DNA of 64,000 bases from Luteimonas granuli (GCF_007795095.1 NZ_CP042218.1:2645001-2709000), one strand, 5' to 3'. Shown: positions 8,603 through 17,553, counted from the first letter of the stretch. Numbers and translations: made by a program. The notes: generated by a model from the sequence alone, not told the origin.

Positions 8603-9325
8603 ATGCCCACCTCCCCTCCGCTCGCCATCCGGCCGCTCGAGCCGGCTTCCATCCCCGCCGCTGCAAGACTGCTGGCCGCCAGCATGCGCGACAACCCGCT
8701 GCACCAGCGGGTCTTCGCCGGGGAAGGCACCCGCCTTGAACCGCTGTTGGCGGACGCCTTCATCCGCCTGCTGCGCCGGCAGATGCGGACCGGCCACGTG
8801 CTGGCTGCCTGCGAGGGCGACGTTCTGGTCGGGGTGGCGGCCATGGTCCCGCCCGGGCAGTGCCAGCCGGACCTGCGCGAAAAGCTGGCGATGCTGTCGA
8901 TCCTCGCCCGGGGGCGGGCGCTGCGGCACCTGCCCCGGATCGCGCGCTGGCTGCGGGCCTGGGCGCGGCACGATCCGGAATGCGCGCACTGGCACCTGGG
9001 CCCGGCCGCGGTCGATCGCGCGCGCCAGGGGCAGGGCATCGGGAGCCGGTTGATGGAGGCGGTCTGCGACCGGCTGGATGTGAGCCAGGGCGTCGGCTAT
9101 CTCGAAACCGACACGCCCGCGAACGTCCGCTTGTATCGGCGCGGCGGCTTCGAAGTGGTCGCCGAGGAGCCGGTCCTCGGCGTGCCCAACTGGTTCATGC
9201 AGCGGCAGCCCGGGGTATGCTCAACCCCATGCCCGGCCCGGACAACGCCCGCCTCGACCGCATCGTCGCCGACGCCCGGCGCAGCGCCGCAGAGCGCGAA
9301 AAGGGTTATCGAGAGCGCGCGCTGA
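8603..9325 (+). CDS. GNAT family N-acetyltransferase, extended C-terminus
   Basis: The product (240 residues from the ATG at 8603; an in-frame ATG four codons upstream is also possible) shows the GNAT acetyl-CoA loop DRARQGQGIGSRLMEAV and the following YLETDTPANVRLYRRGGFEV segment. The domain would normally end near NWFMQRQ. The frame instead runs on for about 35 further residues of Pro/Ala/Ser-rich text and overlaps the next gene by 97 bp. The extension may be real, or the original stop may have been lost. Substrate is not predictable. Confidence 0.75.
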   Translation: MPTSPPLAIRPLEPASIPAAARLLAASMRDNPLHQRVFAGEGTRLEPLLADAFIRLLRRQMRTGHVLAACEGDVLVGVAAMVPPGQCQPDLREKLAMLSILARGRALRHLPRIARWLRAWARHDPECAHWHLGPAAVDRARQGQGIGSRLMEAVCDRLDVSQGVGYLETDTPANVRLYRRGGFEVVAEEPVLGVPNWFMQRQPGVCSTPCPARTTPASTASSPTPGAAPQSAKRVIESAR

Positions 9326-9597
9326 AGCTGTACCCCTGGATCTGCGGCCGCTGCGCGCGTGAGTTCACCCGCGCCAACCTGCACGAACTCACCGTGCACC
9401 ATCGCAACCACAACCACGACGACAATCCGCCCGACGGCAGCAACTGGGAGTTGCTGTGCCTGTACTGCCACGACAACGAGCATTCGCGGCAGCTCGACCA
9501 CACCGGAGTGGGTGCGCTGGATGCCGAGGATGCGCCGGCGGCCGCGACCTCCAGTCCGTTCGCCGGCCTGAAGGATCTGCTCGGGCGCGACCGCTGA
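9229..9597 (+). CDS. HNH nuclease family protein (YajD-like)
   Basis: The 122-residue protein matches the YajD pattern: KGYRERALKLYPWICGRCAR, then ELTVHHRNHNHDDNPPDGSN, and LLCLYCHDNEHS. Two CxxC pairs form a structural zinc site around an HNH core. YajD-like proteins are small, common in proteobacteria, and of unknown biological role. The start is set at 9229 (MPGPDNARLD); another in-frame ATG at 9217 is possible. The first third overlaps the GNAT reading frame. Confidence 0.8.
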   Translation: MPGPDNARLDRIVADARRSAAEREKGYRERALKLYPWICGRCAREFTRANLHELTVHHRNHNHDDNPPDGSNWELLCLYCHDNEHSRQLDHTGVGALDAEDAPAAATSSPFAGLKDLLGRDR

Positions 9598-9887
9598 TCC
9601 CGTCGGACACTCCTGGCGCGATGGTGCCCGCCCACATCCCCGGTTCTTCGTCGGGCGGGATCATTGCGGCCCTCGACCATCTGGCCGGAAATCACCAGGC
9701 CGGTATAGGCGGGATCGTTCGAGTTCGGGTTGCGGTCGAACAATGCGGCCCCCGTTCCCGCAGCCAACGGCGAAAGGTCGGCGCGGCGGCCATGGAGGAT
9801 CGCGCGGCGGCGCGCGGTGGCGCGGGGAGGCGTGATTGAATATGCCTCGACGCCGGGCCGCTCCCGGCATCCAGGCTGACGACGGAC
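9598..9887. other. Intergenic stretch without a recognised gene
   Basis: This 290-bp segment between the HNH and HDOD genes has open frames on both strands but no ribosome site with a convincing start. The reverse strand reads NPNSNDPAYTGLVISGQMVE in one frame, which looks protein-like and could be a remnant, but I do not recognise it. Confidence 0.4.
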
Positions 9888-10916
9888 ATGCCGACCCTCT
9901 GGATTCCGATCTTCGCTGCCCTGCTGGTGGTGGGAACCGCCGTCTGGATGCGACACCGCGGGCGTCGTGGCCGTGGCACCGTACCGCCGGAGTCCGCGCC
10001 CGGGGCGAGTCCGACACACGCGGTTCGCGTCGAAGGCACGGACGTCCCCTCGCTCGAACCCGAGCGGTTGATCCTGCAAGGCCTGTGCGCCCGGGCCTTC
10101 GCGGGCCCGCCGGCAGCGCCCGCTGCCGCGTCCACGGCGGCGCAGTCGGCCGCGGCGACCGCGGCCGTCGAAACGCTCGAGCGCATCCACGCCCATCCGC
10201 GCTACACGCCGCGCCGCCCGCAGCTGCTGCCGCAGCTGACGCGGGCCATCAACGATCCCGACGCCAGCGCCCACTCCATCTCCGCGATCGTGCGCCAGGA
10301 TCCGGCGCTGGCCGGCAACCTGTTGCGCATCGCCAACAGCGTGGCCTACCGGCGGCAGGCGGCGCCTGTGGAGCACCTCGAGCGGGCGGTGGCGCTGCTC
10401 GGCACCGAGGGTCTGCGCCGGACGGTGATGGCGGCCCTGCTGCAGCCGGTGATCCCCGACGACGGCAGCGTGTTCGCGCGCTGCGCGACCCTGATCTGGG
10501 ACCACACGCTGCTGTCGGCGGACATCGCCGCGCGACCGGTGGACGGCGCGGGGCGCGACGACCTGCATGCCGCGCAGCTGCTGGCCCTGCTCCATGGGCT
10601 GGGCTCGGTGGTGGTGCTGCAGGTGCTGCGCGACAGCTGGAAAAAGAGCGGCGAAGGCGACCCGGACCCGGGCACGCTGGTGTCTCTGCTGGACACCTGG
10701 TCGGTCCCCTGCGCCCGCGCCATCTCGGTCGACTGGGGAGTGTCGGAGCGGCTGCGGCATGCGCTGGAGGAGCTGGCCGACGGCACCGACGGGGAAAGCC
10801 CGGGCAGCCTCGGCCGCTCGCTGCGCATCAGCCGCACGGAGGCCGCCGCCGCAATGATGGTCCTCGAGATCACGGACGTCCCCACCGCTTGCGACATGAC
10901 CAACGGCACCGGATGA
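9888..10916 (+). CDS. HDOD domain signalling protein with N-terminal membrane anchor
   Basis: The 342-residue protein has one N-terminal membrane helix (about residues 4-20, LWIPIFAALLVVGTAVW), a basic stretch, then an HDOD domain from about residue 100. Characteristic segments are RPQLLPQLTRAINDPDAS, IVRQDPALAGNLLRIANS and ERAVALLGTEGLRRTVM. HDOD domains resemble HD phosphohydrolases but lack catalytic residues, and act as signalling or scaffold modules, often in chemotaxis or c-di-GMP circuits. The partner is unknown. Confidence 0.8.
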   Translation: MPTLWIPIFAALLVVGTAVWMRHRGRRGRGTVPPESAPGASPTHAVRVEGTDVPSLEPERLILQGLCARAFAGPPAAPAAASTAAQSAAATAAVETLERIHAHPRYTPRRPQLLPQLTRAINDPDASAHSISAIVRQDPALAGNLLRIANSVAYRRQAAPVEHLERAVALLGTEGLRRTVMAALLQPVIPDDGSVFARCATLIWDHTLLSADIAARPVDGAGRDDLHAAQLLALLHGLGSVVVLQVLRDSWKKSGEGDPDPGTLVSLLDTWSVPCARAISVDWGVSERLRHALEELADGTDGESPGSLGRSLRISRTEAAAAMMVLEITDVPTACDMTNGTG

Positions 10917-10986
10917 CTTCCGACCGGTGCGTGGCCGGGGCGGTTCGGGAAGTCTGGGATATACGGTCCCCACCAGGAGCTCCCTC

Positions 10987-11811
10987 ATGCGCAGGCTCTC
11001 TTCCTTCGCCGCCGTCTGCCTGTTCCCGCTGCTGTTGCTGGCGGCACCGGCATCGGCGGGGATCCGCATGGATGCCGACAGGATCGGGTCCAGCTGCAGC
11101 ATCGACAGCAGCTACGGCCTGCAGATCGACGCACGCGGTCTGCGCCTCCATGCCGATGCCGATGCCGATGACGCGCGGTTGCGTCGGATCGAAGTCAGCG
11201 ACGGCGCCCTCCGCATCGACGGCGAGCCGCGCGCGGTATCGGCGGCCGACGCCGCACGGCTGCGCGGCATCGAGTCGGGGGTGCGGGGCTTGCTGCCGGA
11301 CATCGCGGCCATCAGCCGGGAGGCCATCGCGATCGCCTTCGACGCCCTGGGCGGGGTGAACCTGGCGCTGAACGGGAACCGCCGGGAGGCGCGCGATTTC
11401 GAGCGCATGCGCGAGCGTGCGCTGCTGCGCGTGGACGGGATGCTGGAGCGCGGAGAGTGGTCGTCGGACGCGTTCGGCGACGATTTCGAGGCCGGGATCG
11501 AGGAGGCGGCCGAGGCGATGGTCGCCAGCTTCACGCCGGTCCGCGCGATCTGGATGGTCGTGAGCGGCGGCGTCGGCCGGCTGGAGCGGCGCATGGAGAA
11601 GATGGAGAAGGAGCTCGAGCGCTCGGTCGCCGCGCGCGAAGCGGTGCTGGAGGGCCACGCCATGGCGCTGTGCGGAAAGCTGGAAGCGGTGCAGCGCCTG
11701 CAGGACGCGATGGAACTGCGACTGGACGACGGCAAGCCGCTGCGGGTGTTCGAGGTCCGTCGCGGCGAGGTGGTGATGGCGGATCGCGGATCGGCGCCGC
11801 CGCCGGGCTGA
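10987..11811 (+). CDS. DUF2884 family (YggN-like) periplasmic protein
   Basis: The 274-residue product has a signal peptide (MRRLSSFAAVCLFPLLLLAA..ASA) and the DUF2884 core: an N-terminal beta region (SSYGLQIDARGLRLHADA), a helical segment (AISREAIAIAFDALGGVNLA), and a charged helix near residues 190-225 (LERRMEKMEKELERSVAARE). E. coli YggN belongs to this family and has no assigned function. The start ATG is the one directly before the signal peptide. Confidence 0.75.
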   Translation: MRRLSSFAAVCLFPLLLLAAPASAGIRMDADRIGSSCSIDSSYGLQIDARGLRLHADADADDARLRRIEVSDGALRIDGEPRAVSAADAARLRGIESGVRGLLPDIAAISREAIAIAFDALGGVNLALNGNRREARDFERMRERALLRVDGMLERGEWSSDAFGDDFEAGIEEAAEAMVASFTPVRAIWMVVSGGVGRLERRMEKMEKELERSVAAREAVLEGHAMALCGKLEAVQRLQDAMELRLDDGKPLRVFEVRRGEVVMADRGSAPPPG

Positions 11812-11891
11812 CCGCGCCGGGAGCCCCCGGGCTGGCTTCAGGGCGGGTTTCCTGCCTTATGATCCGGCGACGACCTGGACAAGGATGAAGC

Positions 11892-12632
11892 ATGGCACTG
11901 CCGGATTTCCTGAAGAGCTATCGCAAGCAGACGTCCGAACTCATCGCATCCAGCAAGCACCTCGACGCGGCGATGAGCGCCGCGGTGGGAGGCGACTACC
12001 TTGCCGTCGGGAAGCTGGAGCACGCGCTGCTCGTCCAGCACGGGCTGAAGCCGGAGCATCGCGTCATCGACGTCGGCTGCGGCAGCGGCAGGCTGGCGTC
12101 CCGGCTGGCCGGCCAGCACGCAGGGGAATACATCGGCATCGACGTGGTGCCGGAGCTCCTCGACTTCGCCAGGGAAAAGTGCGGCCGCCCGGACTGGCGG
12201 TTCTACGAAGCACCGGGGCTGACCATCCCCGAACCGGACGACTGCGCGGACTTCGTCTGCTTCTTCTCCGTCGTGACCCACCTCCTGCACGACGAGTCGT
12301 ACAAGTACCTGAAGGAGGCGGGCAGGGTGCTCAAGCCCGGCGGCAGGATCGTCTTCTCCTTCCTGGAATTCCACATTCCGTCGCACTGGGCCATTTTCGA
12401 AGGCGTGCTCGCCGACGACAGGCCGGAGCGCGTGCTGAACCAGTTCATCAGCCGGGACGCGATCCTCGCGTGGGCGCAGTACCTCGAGCTGGACGTGCTC
12501 GGGATCTTCGATGGCGACAAGAACCACATCGAGGTCGACGAAGTGGTCTGGGACGACGGGCGGACGATGACCGGGTCCGGCACGCTGGGGCAGTCCGTCT
12601 GCATCCTCGGGAAGCGGGAGCGCGCGCGCTAG
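11892..12632 (+). CDS. Class I SAM-dependent methyltransferase
   Basis: The 246-residue protein has the SAM-binding glycine loop VIDVGCGSGRLASRLA (motif I), an acidic strand end YIGIDVVPELL, and the later motif DCADFVCFFSVVTHLLHDE. RVLKPGGRIVFSFLEF is the typical post-motif III segment. These identify a Rossmann-fold methyltransferase of the type 11/25 group. The start is supported by AAGGATGAAGC just upstream. The substrate cannot be told from sequence, and no biosynthetic partner is adjacent. Confidence 0.85.
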   Translation: MALPDFLKSYRKQTSELIASSKHLDAAMSAAVGGDYLAVGKLEHALLVQHGLKPEHRVIDVGCGSGRLASRLAGQHAGEYIGIDVVPELLDFAREKCGRPDWRFYEAPGLTIPEPDDCADFVCFFSVVTHLLHDESYKYLKEAGRVLKPGGRIVFSFLEFHIPSHWAIFEGVLADDRPERVLNQFISRDAILAWAQYLELDVLGIFDGDKNHIEVDEVVWDDGRTMTGSGTLGQSVCILGKRERAR

Positions 12633-12641
12633 ACTGCGCGG

Positions 12642-12983
12642 ATGGAGACGACAGGCCGCGCCGCCCACGGCGAGTACAAGATCCCCGGCGGCAAGCTGGT
12701 GGTGGTCGACCTGGTGGTCGCCGGCGGCCGGCTCGCGGCCGTGCAGGTCAGCGGCGACTTCTTCCTCGAACCCGCGAGCGCGCTGGACGCGATCAACGCC
12801 GCGCTCGAGGGCCTGCCGGCCGCGACGAGCGGGGACGGGCTGGCGGCCGCGGTCACCGCGGCGCTGGACCCGGACACGCACATGTACGGCATCACCGCCG
12901 AGGGCGTGGCGGTGGCGGTGCGCCGCGCGGTGGATGCGCTGCCTGCGCCGGCCATCGGCGACGCCCCGGAGGCGCGCCCGTGA
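12642..12983 (+). CDS. Lipoate-protein ligase accessory (C-terminal domain) protein
   Basis: The 113-residue protein corresponds to the C-terminal accessory domain of lipoate ligase: HGEYKIPGGKLVVVDLVVAG, SGDFFLEPASALDAINAALE, and PDTHMYGITAEGVAVAVRRA. In split ligases (archaeal LplA/LplB type) this domain is a separate subunit needed for lipoate adenylation. Its stop overlaps the GTG start of the catalytic gene (GTGA), so the two are probably translated together. The pairing supports a working two-subunit ligase for salvaging free lipoate onto E2 and GcvH proteins. Confidence 0.75.
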   Translation: METTGRAAHGEYKIPGGKLVVVDLVVAGGRLAAVQVSGDFFLEPASALDAINAALEGLPAATSGDGLAAAVTAALDPDTHMYGITAEGVAVAVRRAVDALPAPAIGDAPEARP

Positions 12984-13759
12984 GCCGCAGCGACTGGCAG
13001 GACCACGCCTGGCACCTGGTCCACGCGGAACCGCAGGCGCCCGCGCTGCACATGGCCCTGGACGACGTGATGCTCGACGAGGTCGCCGCCGGGCGGCGGC
13101 CGCCGACGCTGCGGGTCTGGGAGTGGGCCGGCCCGGCGGTGGTGATGGGCCGCTTCCAGTCGCTGCGCAACGAGGTCGACGTGGAGGCCGCGGCCCGCCA
13201 CGGCATCGACGTGGTGCGGCGGATCAGCGGCGGTGGCGCGATGTTCATCGAGCCCGGCAACACCATCACCTATTCGGTCCTGGCACCGCTGTCGCTGGTG
13301 CACGGGATGTCCTTCGAGGAGGCCTACGCGCACATGGATGCATGGGTGATCGAGGCCCTGGCCGGACTCGGCATCCGGGCCTGGTACCAGCCGTTGAACG
13401 ACATCGCCTCCGAGGCCGGCAAGATCGCCGGCGCGGCCCAGACCCGGCGCCGCGGCGCGGTGCTGCACCACGTCACCATGGCCTACGACATCGACGCCGG
13501 GAAGATGATGGAGGTCCTGCGCATCGGCCGCGAGAAGCTGTCCGACAAGGGCACCACCAGCGCCGGCAAGCGCGTGGACCCGCTGCGCAGCCAGACCGGA
13601 CTGCCGCGGGCCGAGGTGATCGCGCACATGGTGGAGACCTTCGGCCGGCGCCACGGCGGACTGGTCGGAGACATCCTGCATCCCGACGAGCTCGGGCGCG
13701 CGCAGGCGCTGGCCCGGGAGCGGTTCTCCACGCCGGAGTGGACCGCGCTGCTGCCCTAG
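12980..13759 (+). CDS. lplA: Lipoate-protein ligase A catalytic subunit
   Basis: The 259-residue protein carries BPL/LplA family motifs: RVWEWAGPAVVMGRFQS, the lipoate-binding VVRRISGGGAMFIEPGN (RRxSGGG), and the catalytic-lysine region NDIASEAGKIAGAAQTRR. It attaches lipoate to lysines of carrier domains using ATP. E. coli LplA is about 340 residues because it includes the C-terminal domain that is encoded here by the upstream gene. A GTG start at 12980 overlaps the accessory gene stop. Confidence 0.85.
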   Translation: MSRSDWQDHAWHLVHAEPQAPALHMALDDVMLDEVAAGRRPPTLRVWEWAGPAVVMGRFQSLRNEVDVEAAARHGIDVVRRISGGGAMFIEPGNTITYSVLAPLSLVHGMSFEEAYAHMDAWVIEALAGLGIRAWYQPLNDIASEAGKIAGAAQTRRRGAVLHHVTMAYDIDAGKMMEVLRIGREKLSDKGTTSAGKRVDPLRSQTGLPRAEVIAHMVETFGRRHGGLVGDILHPDELGRAQALARERFSTPEWTALLP

Positions 13760-13861
13760 GCGGGTCGGAGGCGGCGCGGCCCGGGACGGGCGGTGGGCGA
13801 TGATCCGGCGTTCACGAGCGCCGGGTGCATATGGCAGTCCTGGACACGCCGGGAGACTCCC

Positions 13862-14554
13862 ATGAACGCTGCGATCCGCGGTATCGCCCTGCTGCTGGCC
13901 ACGGCCCTGCTCATGCTTGCCGGCTGCGCAAGCCCGGGCGGCCGGGACTATCCGGGCGGCGGCTACGGCTATCCCGATCCGGGCTACGGCTCGCCGTACG
14001 GCAGTCCGCTGCTGGGCACCGTGGATGAGCTGGACCCCGGCTACGGGCGCATCCTCCTGCTCGTGGACGATCCGCGCACCGGTCGCGCGCAGCGCATGGA
14101 CGTGCGCTACGACCAGGGCACCCGGCTGTACTACCAGGGGCGCGAGTACGCGGTGGAAGGCCTGGAGCGCGGAGACCTGATCCGGGTCGACGTCGTGGAG
14201 TCCGGGCGCGATCTGCTGGCGCGCTCGATCGAGGTCGTTCGCAACGTCCGCGACGGCGGCGCCGGCGGCTATGACGGTGATTACGGCGGCGATTACGGCT
14301 ACGGGGGCGACCTGCGCGGCTCGGTGGTCCGCGTCGACGCGCGGGCCCGTCTGATCCGGCTGGAAGGCGTCGGTCGCGCCTATGGCGACGACATGCAGCT
14401 GGCCTACGACGATCGCACCACGGTCGAGTACGACGGCCGGCGCTATCGCCCCGAGGATCTTCAGCGTGGGGACGTCGTGCGCATCCGCGCGCGCCAGGTC
14501 GGCGATGGCCTGTGGCTCGCCGAGCGCATCATCGTGGAGCGCTCGGGGCGCTAG
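13862..14554 (+). CDS. Lipoprotein with two similar beta domains
   Basis: The 230-residue product has a lipoprotein signal (LLATALLMLAGCASPGG), a Gly/Tyr/Pro-rich linker (GGGYGYPDPGYGSPYG), then two related modules. The first has GTVDELDPGYGRILLLVDDP...QGTRLYYQGREYAVEGLERGD and the second GSVVRVDARARLIRLEG...DRTTVEYDGRRYRPEDLQRGD. Both end with RGD-V-RI/V, indicating an internal duplication of a DUF5666-like beta-barrel fold. The protein is probably anchored in the outer membrane. Role unknown. Confidence 0.6.
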   Translation: MNAAIRGIALLLATALLMLAGCASPGGRDYPGGGYGYPDPGYGSPYGSPLLGTVDELDPGYGRILLLVDDPRTGRAQRMDVRYDQGTRLYYQGREYAVEGLERGDLIRVDVVESGRDLLARSIEVVRNVRDGGAGGYDGDYGGDYGYGGDLRGSVVRVDARARLIRLEGVGRAYGDDMQLAYDDRTTVEYDGRRYRPEDLQRGDVVRIRARQVGDGLWLAERIIVERSGR

Positions 14555-14620
14555 CCGCTAGCCGCGCCGGTCCCGCGCGTGTGTGGCGTATGCCCGGATT
14601 GCGCTGTCGGCGCCGGACCG

Positions 14621-14673
14621 TTGACCCTCCGGCTACGCCAAACGTAGTGTCTGCGTGGCTACGGGAAACGTAG
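14621..14673 (+). promoter_or_regulatory. Promoter and paired CTACG operators of the first TonB receptor
   Basis: A -35 TTGACC (14621-14626) is followed after 18 bases by TAGTGT. Operator 1, CTACGCCAAACGTAG (14633-14647), sits between them and overlaps the -10. Operator 2, CTACGGGAAACGTAG (14659-14673), lies 26 bases further on. The surrounding 333 bp (14555-14887) contain no gene. The same layout recurs at 20241 and 23717. The probable binding proteins are the XRE regulators encoded at 19842 and 23318. Confidence 0.75.
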
Positions 14674-14887
14674 ACATGGCGTGACCCAGGCCTGCCGGAC
14701 GAACGCGAGCGGCGGGCGGGAAACGACAAGGGGAGCAGCAGGCACCGGTGGCACCACCGCTGCCTTCGGGGACACCGGACCAGTCACGGGCGGACACGCC
14801 GGCATGCGGCTGTCCGGGCTTCGGATTGCCTGTCGCTTCCCCGCCGCAGGCCGGCGCGGAACCGCCGCCGACAACCGGAGGAATCGC

Positions 14888-17353
14888 ATGTCGAATGAAA
14901 GGGAGCTCGTCGTGGGCCCGTCGGTCCGCGAAGAGGTCACGGAAGAGCCCGCGGGACGTCGGCGGCGGCCGCGACGCCGCCGACGTCCCGGACCGCCGCT
15001 GGTGGGCAGCATGCTTGCCGCCGCTCTCGCATCCCTGCTGCCGGTGCACGGGGCCGCGGCGCAGACCGCAGCGGTGGAACGCGAGGTCCCGGACGAGCCG
15101 CCGGCCGACGCCGCCGATCCGGGCGCGCCGCCGGTCGAGCTCGAGACGGTGCAGGTCACCGGCACCCGCGTGAAAGGCGGCACCGTGCCGTCGCCGGTGG
15201 TGGTGCTCGACGCGGAGCGGATCCGGGAGGAGGGCTTCCACGACCTCGGCGAGGTGGTCCGCAGTATTCCGCAGAACTTCACGGGAGGGCAGAACCCGGG
15301 GGCTGCCAGTCTCAACATCGCGGGCGCGGGCGCCCGCAACCAGAACGTCACTGGCGGCTCGAGCCTGAACCTGCGTGGCCTCGGGCCGGATGCGACGCTG
15401 ACCCTGCTCAATGGGCGACGGATGGCGTATTCGACGACCTTCCAGACCGTCGACATCAGCGCCATTCCGGTCGAGGCCGTGTCCCGGGTCGAGATCGTGG
15501 CCGACGGGGCCTCCGCCATCTATGGGTCGGATGCCGTGGCCGGTGTCGGCAACGTCGTGCTCAAGCGCGAATACGAGGGCGTGACTCTGGGGGCGCGCTA
15601 CGGCGCCGCCACCGAAGGAGGCCTGGGAACGCGGGAATACACCGCCACGGCGGGCACGACCTGGGGCAGCGGCGGCCTGATCGCCACGTACAAGGACGCC
15701 TCCGTCGATCCGATCCGTGCGGACGATCGCGACTACACGCCGCGGATGACTCCCCCGGCCACCCTCTATCCGGGGAGCGACCTGGGCAGCGGGCTGGTGA
15801 GCCTGCACCAGTCGATCGGGTCCAGGACCGGGTTCACGCTGGACGCGCTGAGGACCCGACGCCGGCAGGTGTACGACGTCGCCTTCCCGGGCCTGCACAT
15901 GCATGCGGCGCCCACGACGACCGTCTCGTTCGTGGCCCCTGCCATCGAGGTGTTCCTGGGCGACTCCTGGTCGCTCTCCGCCGGTGCGGCATGGGGCAGG
16001 GACCGCCATCGGCAGTACCAGACGCGCGGAAACATGATCACGCCGGACCATGTTCCCGCGCTGGACGTGTGCTACTGCAACGACAGCCGGGTCTACGAGG
16101 TGGGCGTCGAAGGCCCGGTCGCTTCCCTGGCTGCCGGAGAGGCGAGGATCGCGGCAGGCGCGGGATACCGGAGCAACGAGTTCACCGAGTTCAACCACAT
16201 GACGGCGTTGCCGAGCACTCAGGGCAGCGAGAGCAGCCGCTTCGCCTACGCCGAACTGGACATTCCCCTGGTCTCCGCCGCCAACGCCCGTGCGGGCGTC
16301 GAGCGGCTGGCGCTGACCGCCGCGGTGCGTGGCGAGGACTACGACACCTTCGGCCGCGTGGCCACGCCGAAGCTGGGGCTGATCTACGGCCCGTCCGCGG
16401 ATGCCACGTTCAGGGCATCCTGGGGCCGCTCGTTCAAGGCTCCGACGCTTTACGAACGGAACTTCATGACCGTGGTCGTGCTCGATCCACCGGAGTACTA
16501 CGGCGGGACCGGATACCCTCCCGAAGCCGCGGTGATGTACTTCGCAGGCGGCAATCGGGACCTCGAAGCCGAGCGCGCGAGGACCTGGAGCGCATCGGCC
16601 GCGTTTCATCCCCGTGCCCTGCCCGGTCTGGAGGCGGAGCTGACCTTGTTCCACATCGACTTCACCAACCGGGTCAAGCAGCCGATCGACAATCTGGCGG
16701 ACGCGCTGCGCAATCCAGCCTATCGGCAGTTCATCACCGATTCGCCGACGGCCGAGGAGCAGCAGAGGCTCATCGATTTCGCCGATCGCTTCTACAACTT
16801 CACCGACCTGCCTTACGACCCGGGCAACGTGGTGCTCCTGATCGACTCGCGCAATATCAACGCCAACCGCCAGACGGTCAGGGGACTGGACCTGTCCGGA
16901 TCCTGGCGCTTCGTCGCGGGCGCGGGCGAGCTGACCCTGCGCGGGGCCGCCAGCTGGATGGAGAGCACGGAGCAGACGAGGGCGGGGCAGGATCGCCGCG
17001 ATCTGGCGGGCACCCTGTTCAATCCGCCCGAGTTGCGTGCGCGCCTCGGCGCCGTCTGGGACCGGGGCGGCTTCACTGCATCCGGTTTCGCCAACCACAT
17101 CGGTGGAGTGACCGACACGGTGGCGGGCGACAAGGGGAGCTCCTTCACGACTGTGGACCTGACGCTTCGCTACACCACGGGAAGGCGGGACGATGCGAGA
17201 TCGGGGACGCAGTTCGAACTCACGGCGCAGAACCTCTTCAATCGTTCTCCGCCGCTGTTCATGCCGGTGACGGACTATGCGCCTCCTTACGACTCCACCA
17301 ACTATTCCGCAATCGGCCGGTACCTGGGCATCTCCGTTTCCAGGCGCTTCTGA
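14888..17353 (+). CDS. TonB-dependent receptor 1 of the lasso locus
   Basis: This 821-residue outer-membrane receptor has an extended basic N-terminus and signal peptide (GSMLAAALASLLPVHGAAAQ), a TonB-box-like stretch (ELETVQVTGTRVK), and a plug domain with VSRVEIVADGASAIYGSDA. The large beta-barrel ends in a C-terminal aromatic residue (YLGISVSRRF). The start ATG at 14888 has GGAGGA upstream. Its first about 270 residues are almost the same as receptor 2, while the barrel regions differ, as expected if the ligands differ. It is likely the importer of a mature lasso peptide, by analogy with lasso clusters that encode a receptor and isopeptidase; the ligand is inferred. Confidence 0.85.
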   Translation: MSNERELVVGPSVREEVTEEPAGRRRRPRRRRRPGPPLVGSMLAAALASLLPVHGAAAQTAAVEREVPDEPPADAADPGAPPVELETVQVTGTRVKGGTVPSPVVVLDAERIREEGFHDLGEVVRSIPQNFTGGQNPGAASLNIAGAGARNQNVTGGSSLNLRGLGPDATLTLLNGRRMAYSTTFQTVDISAIPVEAVSRVEIVADGASAIYGSDAVAGVGNVVLKREYEGVTLGARYGAATEGGLGTREYTATAGTTWGSGGLIATYKDASVDPIRADDRDYTPRMTPPATLYPGSDLGSGLVSLHQSIGSRTGFTLDALRTRRRQVYDVAFPGLHMHAAPTTTVSFVAPAIEVFLGDSWSLSAGAAWGRDRHRQYQTRGNMITPDHVPALDVCYCNDSRVYEVGVEGPVASLAAGEARIAAGAGYRSNEFTEFNHMTALPSTQGSESSRFAYAELDIPLVSAANARAGVERLALTAAVRGEDYDTFGRVATPKLGLIYGPSADATFRASWGRSFKAPTLYERNFMTVVVLDPPEYYGGTGYPPEAAVMYFAGGNRDLEAERARTWSASAAFHPRALPGLEAELTLFHIDFTNRVKQPIDNLADALRNPAYRQFITDSPTAEEQQRLIDFADRFYNFTDLPYDPGNVVLLIDSRNINANRQTVRGLDLSGSWRFVAGAGELTLRGAASWMESTEQTRAGQDRRDLAGTLFNPPELRARLGAVWDRGGFTASGFANHIGGVTDTVAGDKGSSFTTVDLTLRYTTGRRDDARSGTQFELTAQNLFNRSPPLFMPVTDYAPPYDSTNYSAIGRYLGISVSRRF

Positions 17354-17370
17354 GGAGTGCCCGGCACAAA

Positions 17371-17394
17371 GGGGCGCACCTGCCGGTGCGCCCC
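17371..17394. terminator. Bidirectional hairpin terminator between receptor 1 and precursor A1
   Basis: GGGGCGCACC and GGTGCGCCCC form a perfect 10-bp stem with a TGCC loop, between the convergent stop codons of receptor 1 and precursor A1. A short tail of TTGT follows on the plus strand. A sister hairpin lies at 22988. Confidence 0.75.
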
Positions 17395-17403
17395 CCCTTG
17401 TAC

Positions 17404-17553
17404 TCACTCTTCGACGATTCCAGGAACGATGAGCCTGCCGTACGGCTCATTGGTGGCGCCGCCGCCGCCCTTGGTCTCCACGCTGACGGCACCGAGGACG
17501 ATGACGTCCCCGCCACGATCGTCGATGTGCACGCGGTCGGTGTTCTTTTCCAT
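17404..17553 (-). CDS. Lasso peptide precursor A1
   Basis: The 49-residue precursor has a 28-residue leader (MEKNTDRVHIDDRGG...LGAVSVETK) with the conserved Thr at position -2 of the cleavage site. The 21-residue core begins GGGGATNE and ends VPGIVEE. Gly1 can close a macrolactam with Glu8, giving an 8-residue ring and a 13-residue loop and tail. An excellent ribosome site (AAGGAG) fixes the start at MEK. The C-terminal pattern resembles xanthomonins (PGISEE), as I recall them. It is transcribed opposite to receptor 1 from its own promoter and should be matured in trans by the B and C proteins at 28-31 kb. No mass data exist here, so the product is predicted. Confidence 0.85.
   Translation of the reverse strand: MEKNTDRVHIDDRGGDVIVLGAVSVETKGGGGATNEPYGRLIVPGIVEE

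Noticed and set aside
9658..9840. Protein-like reverse frame in the 9.6-9.9 kb gap
   Set aside because: No start with a ribosome site and no recognised family; too short to call a gene or remnant.
14681..14887. Longer N-terminus for receptor 1 (69 extra residues)
   Set aside because: There is a strong ribosome site just before the ATG at 14888, and receptor 2 has the same start.
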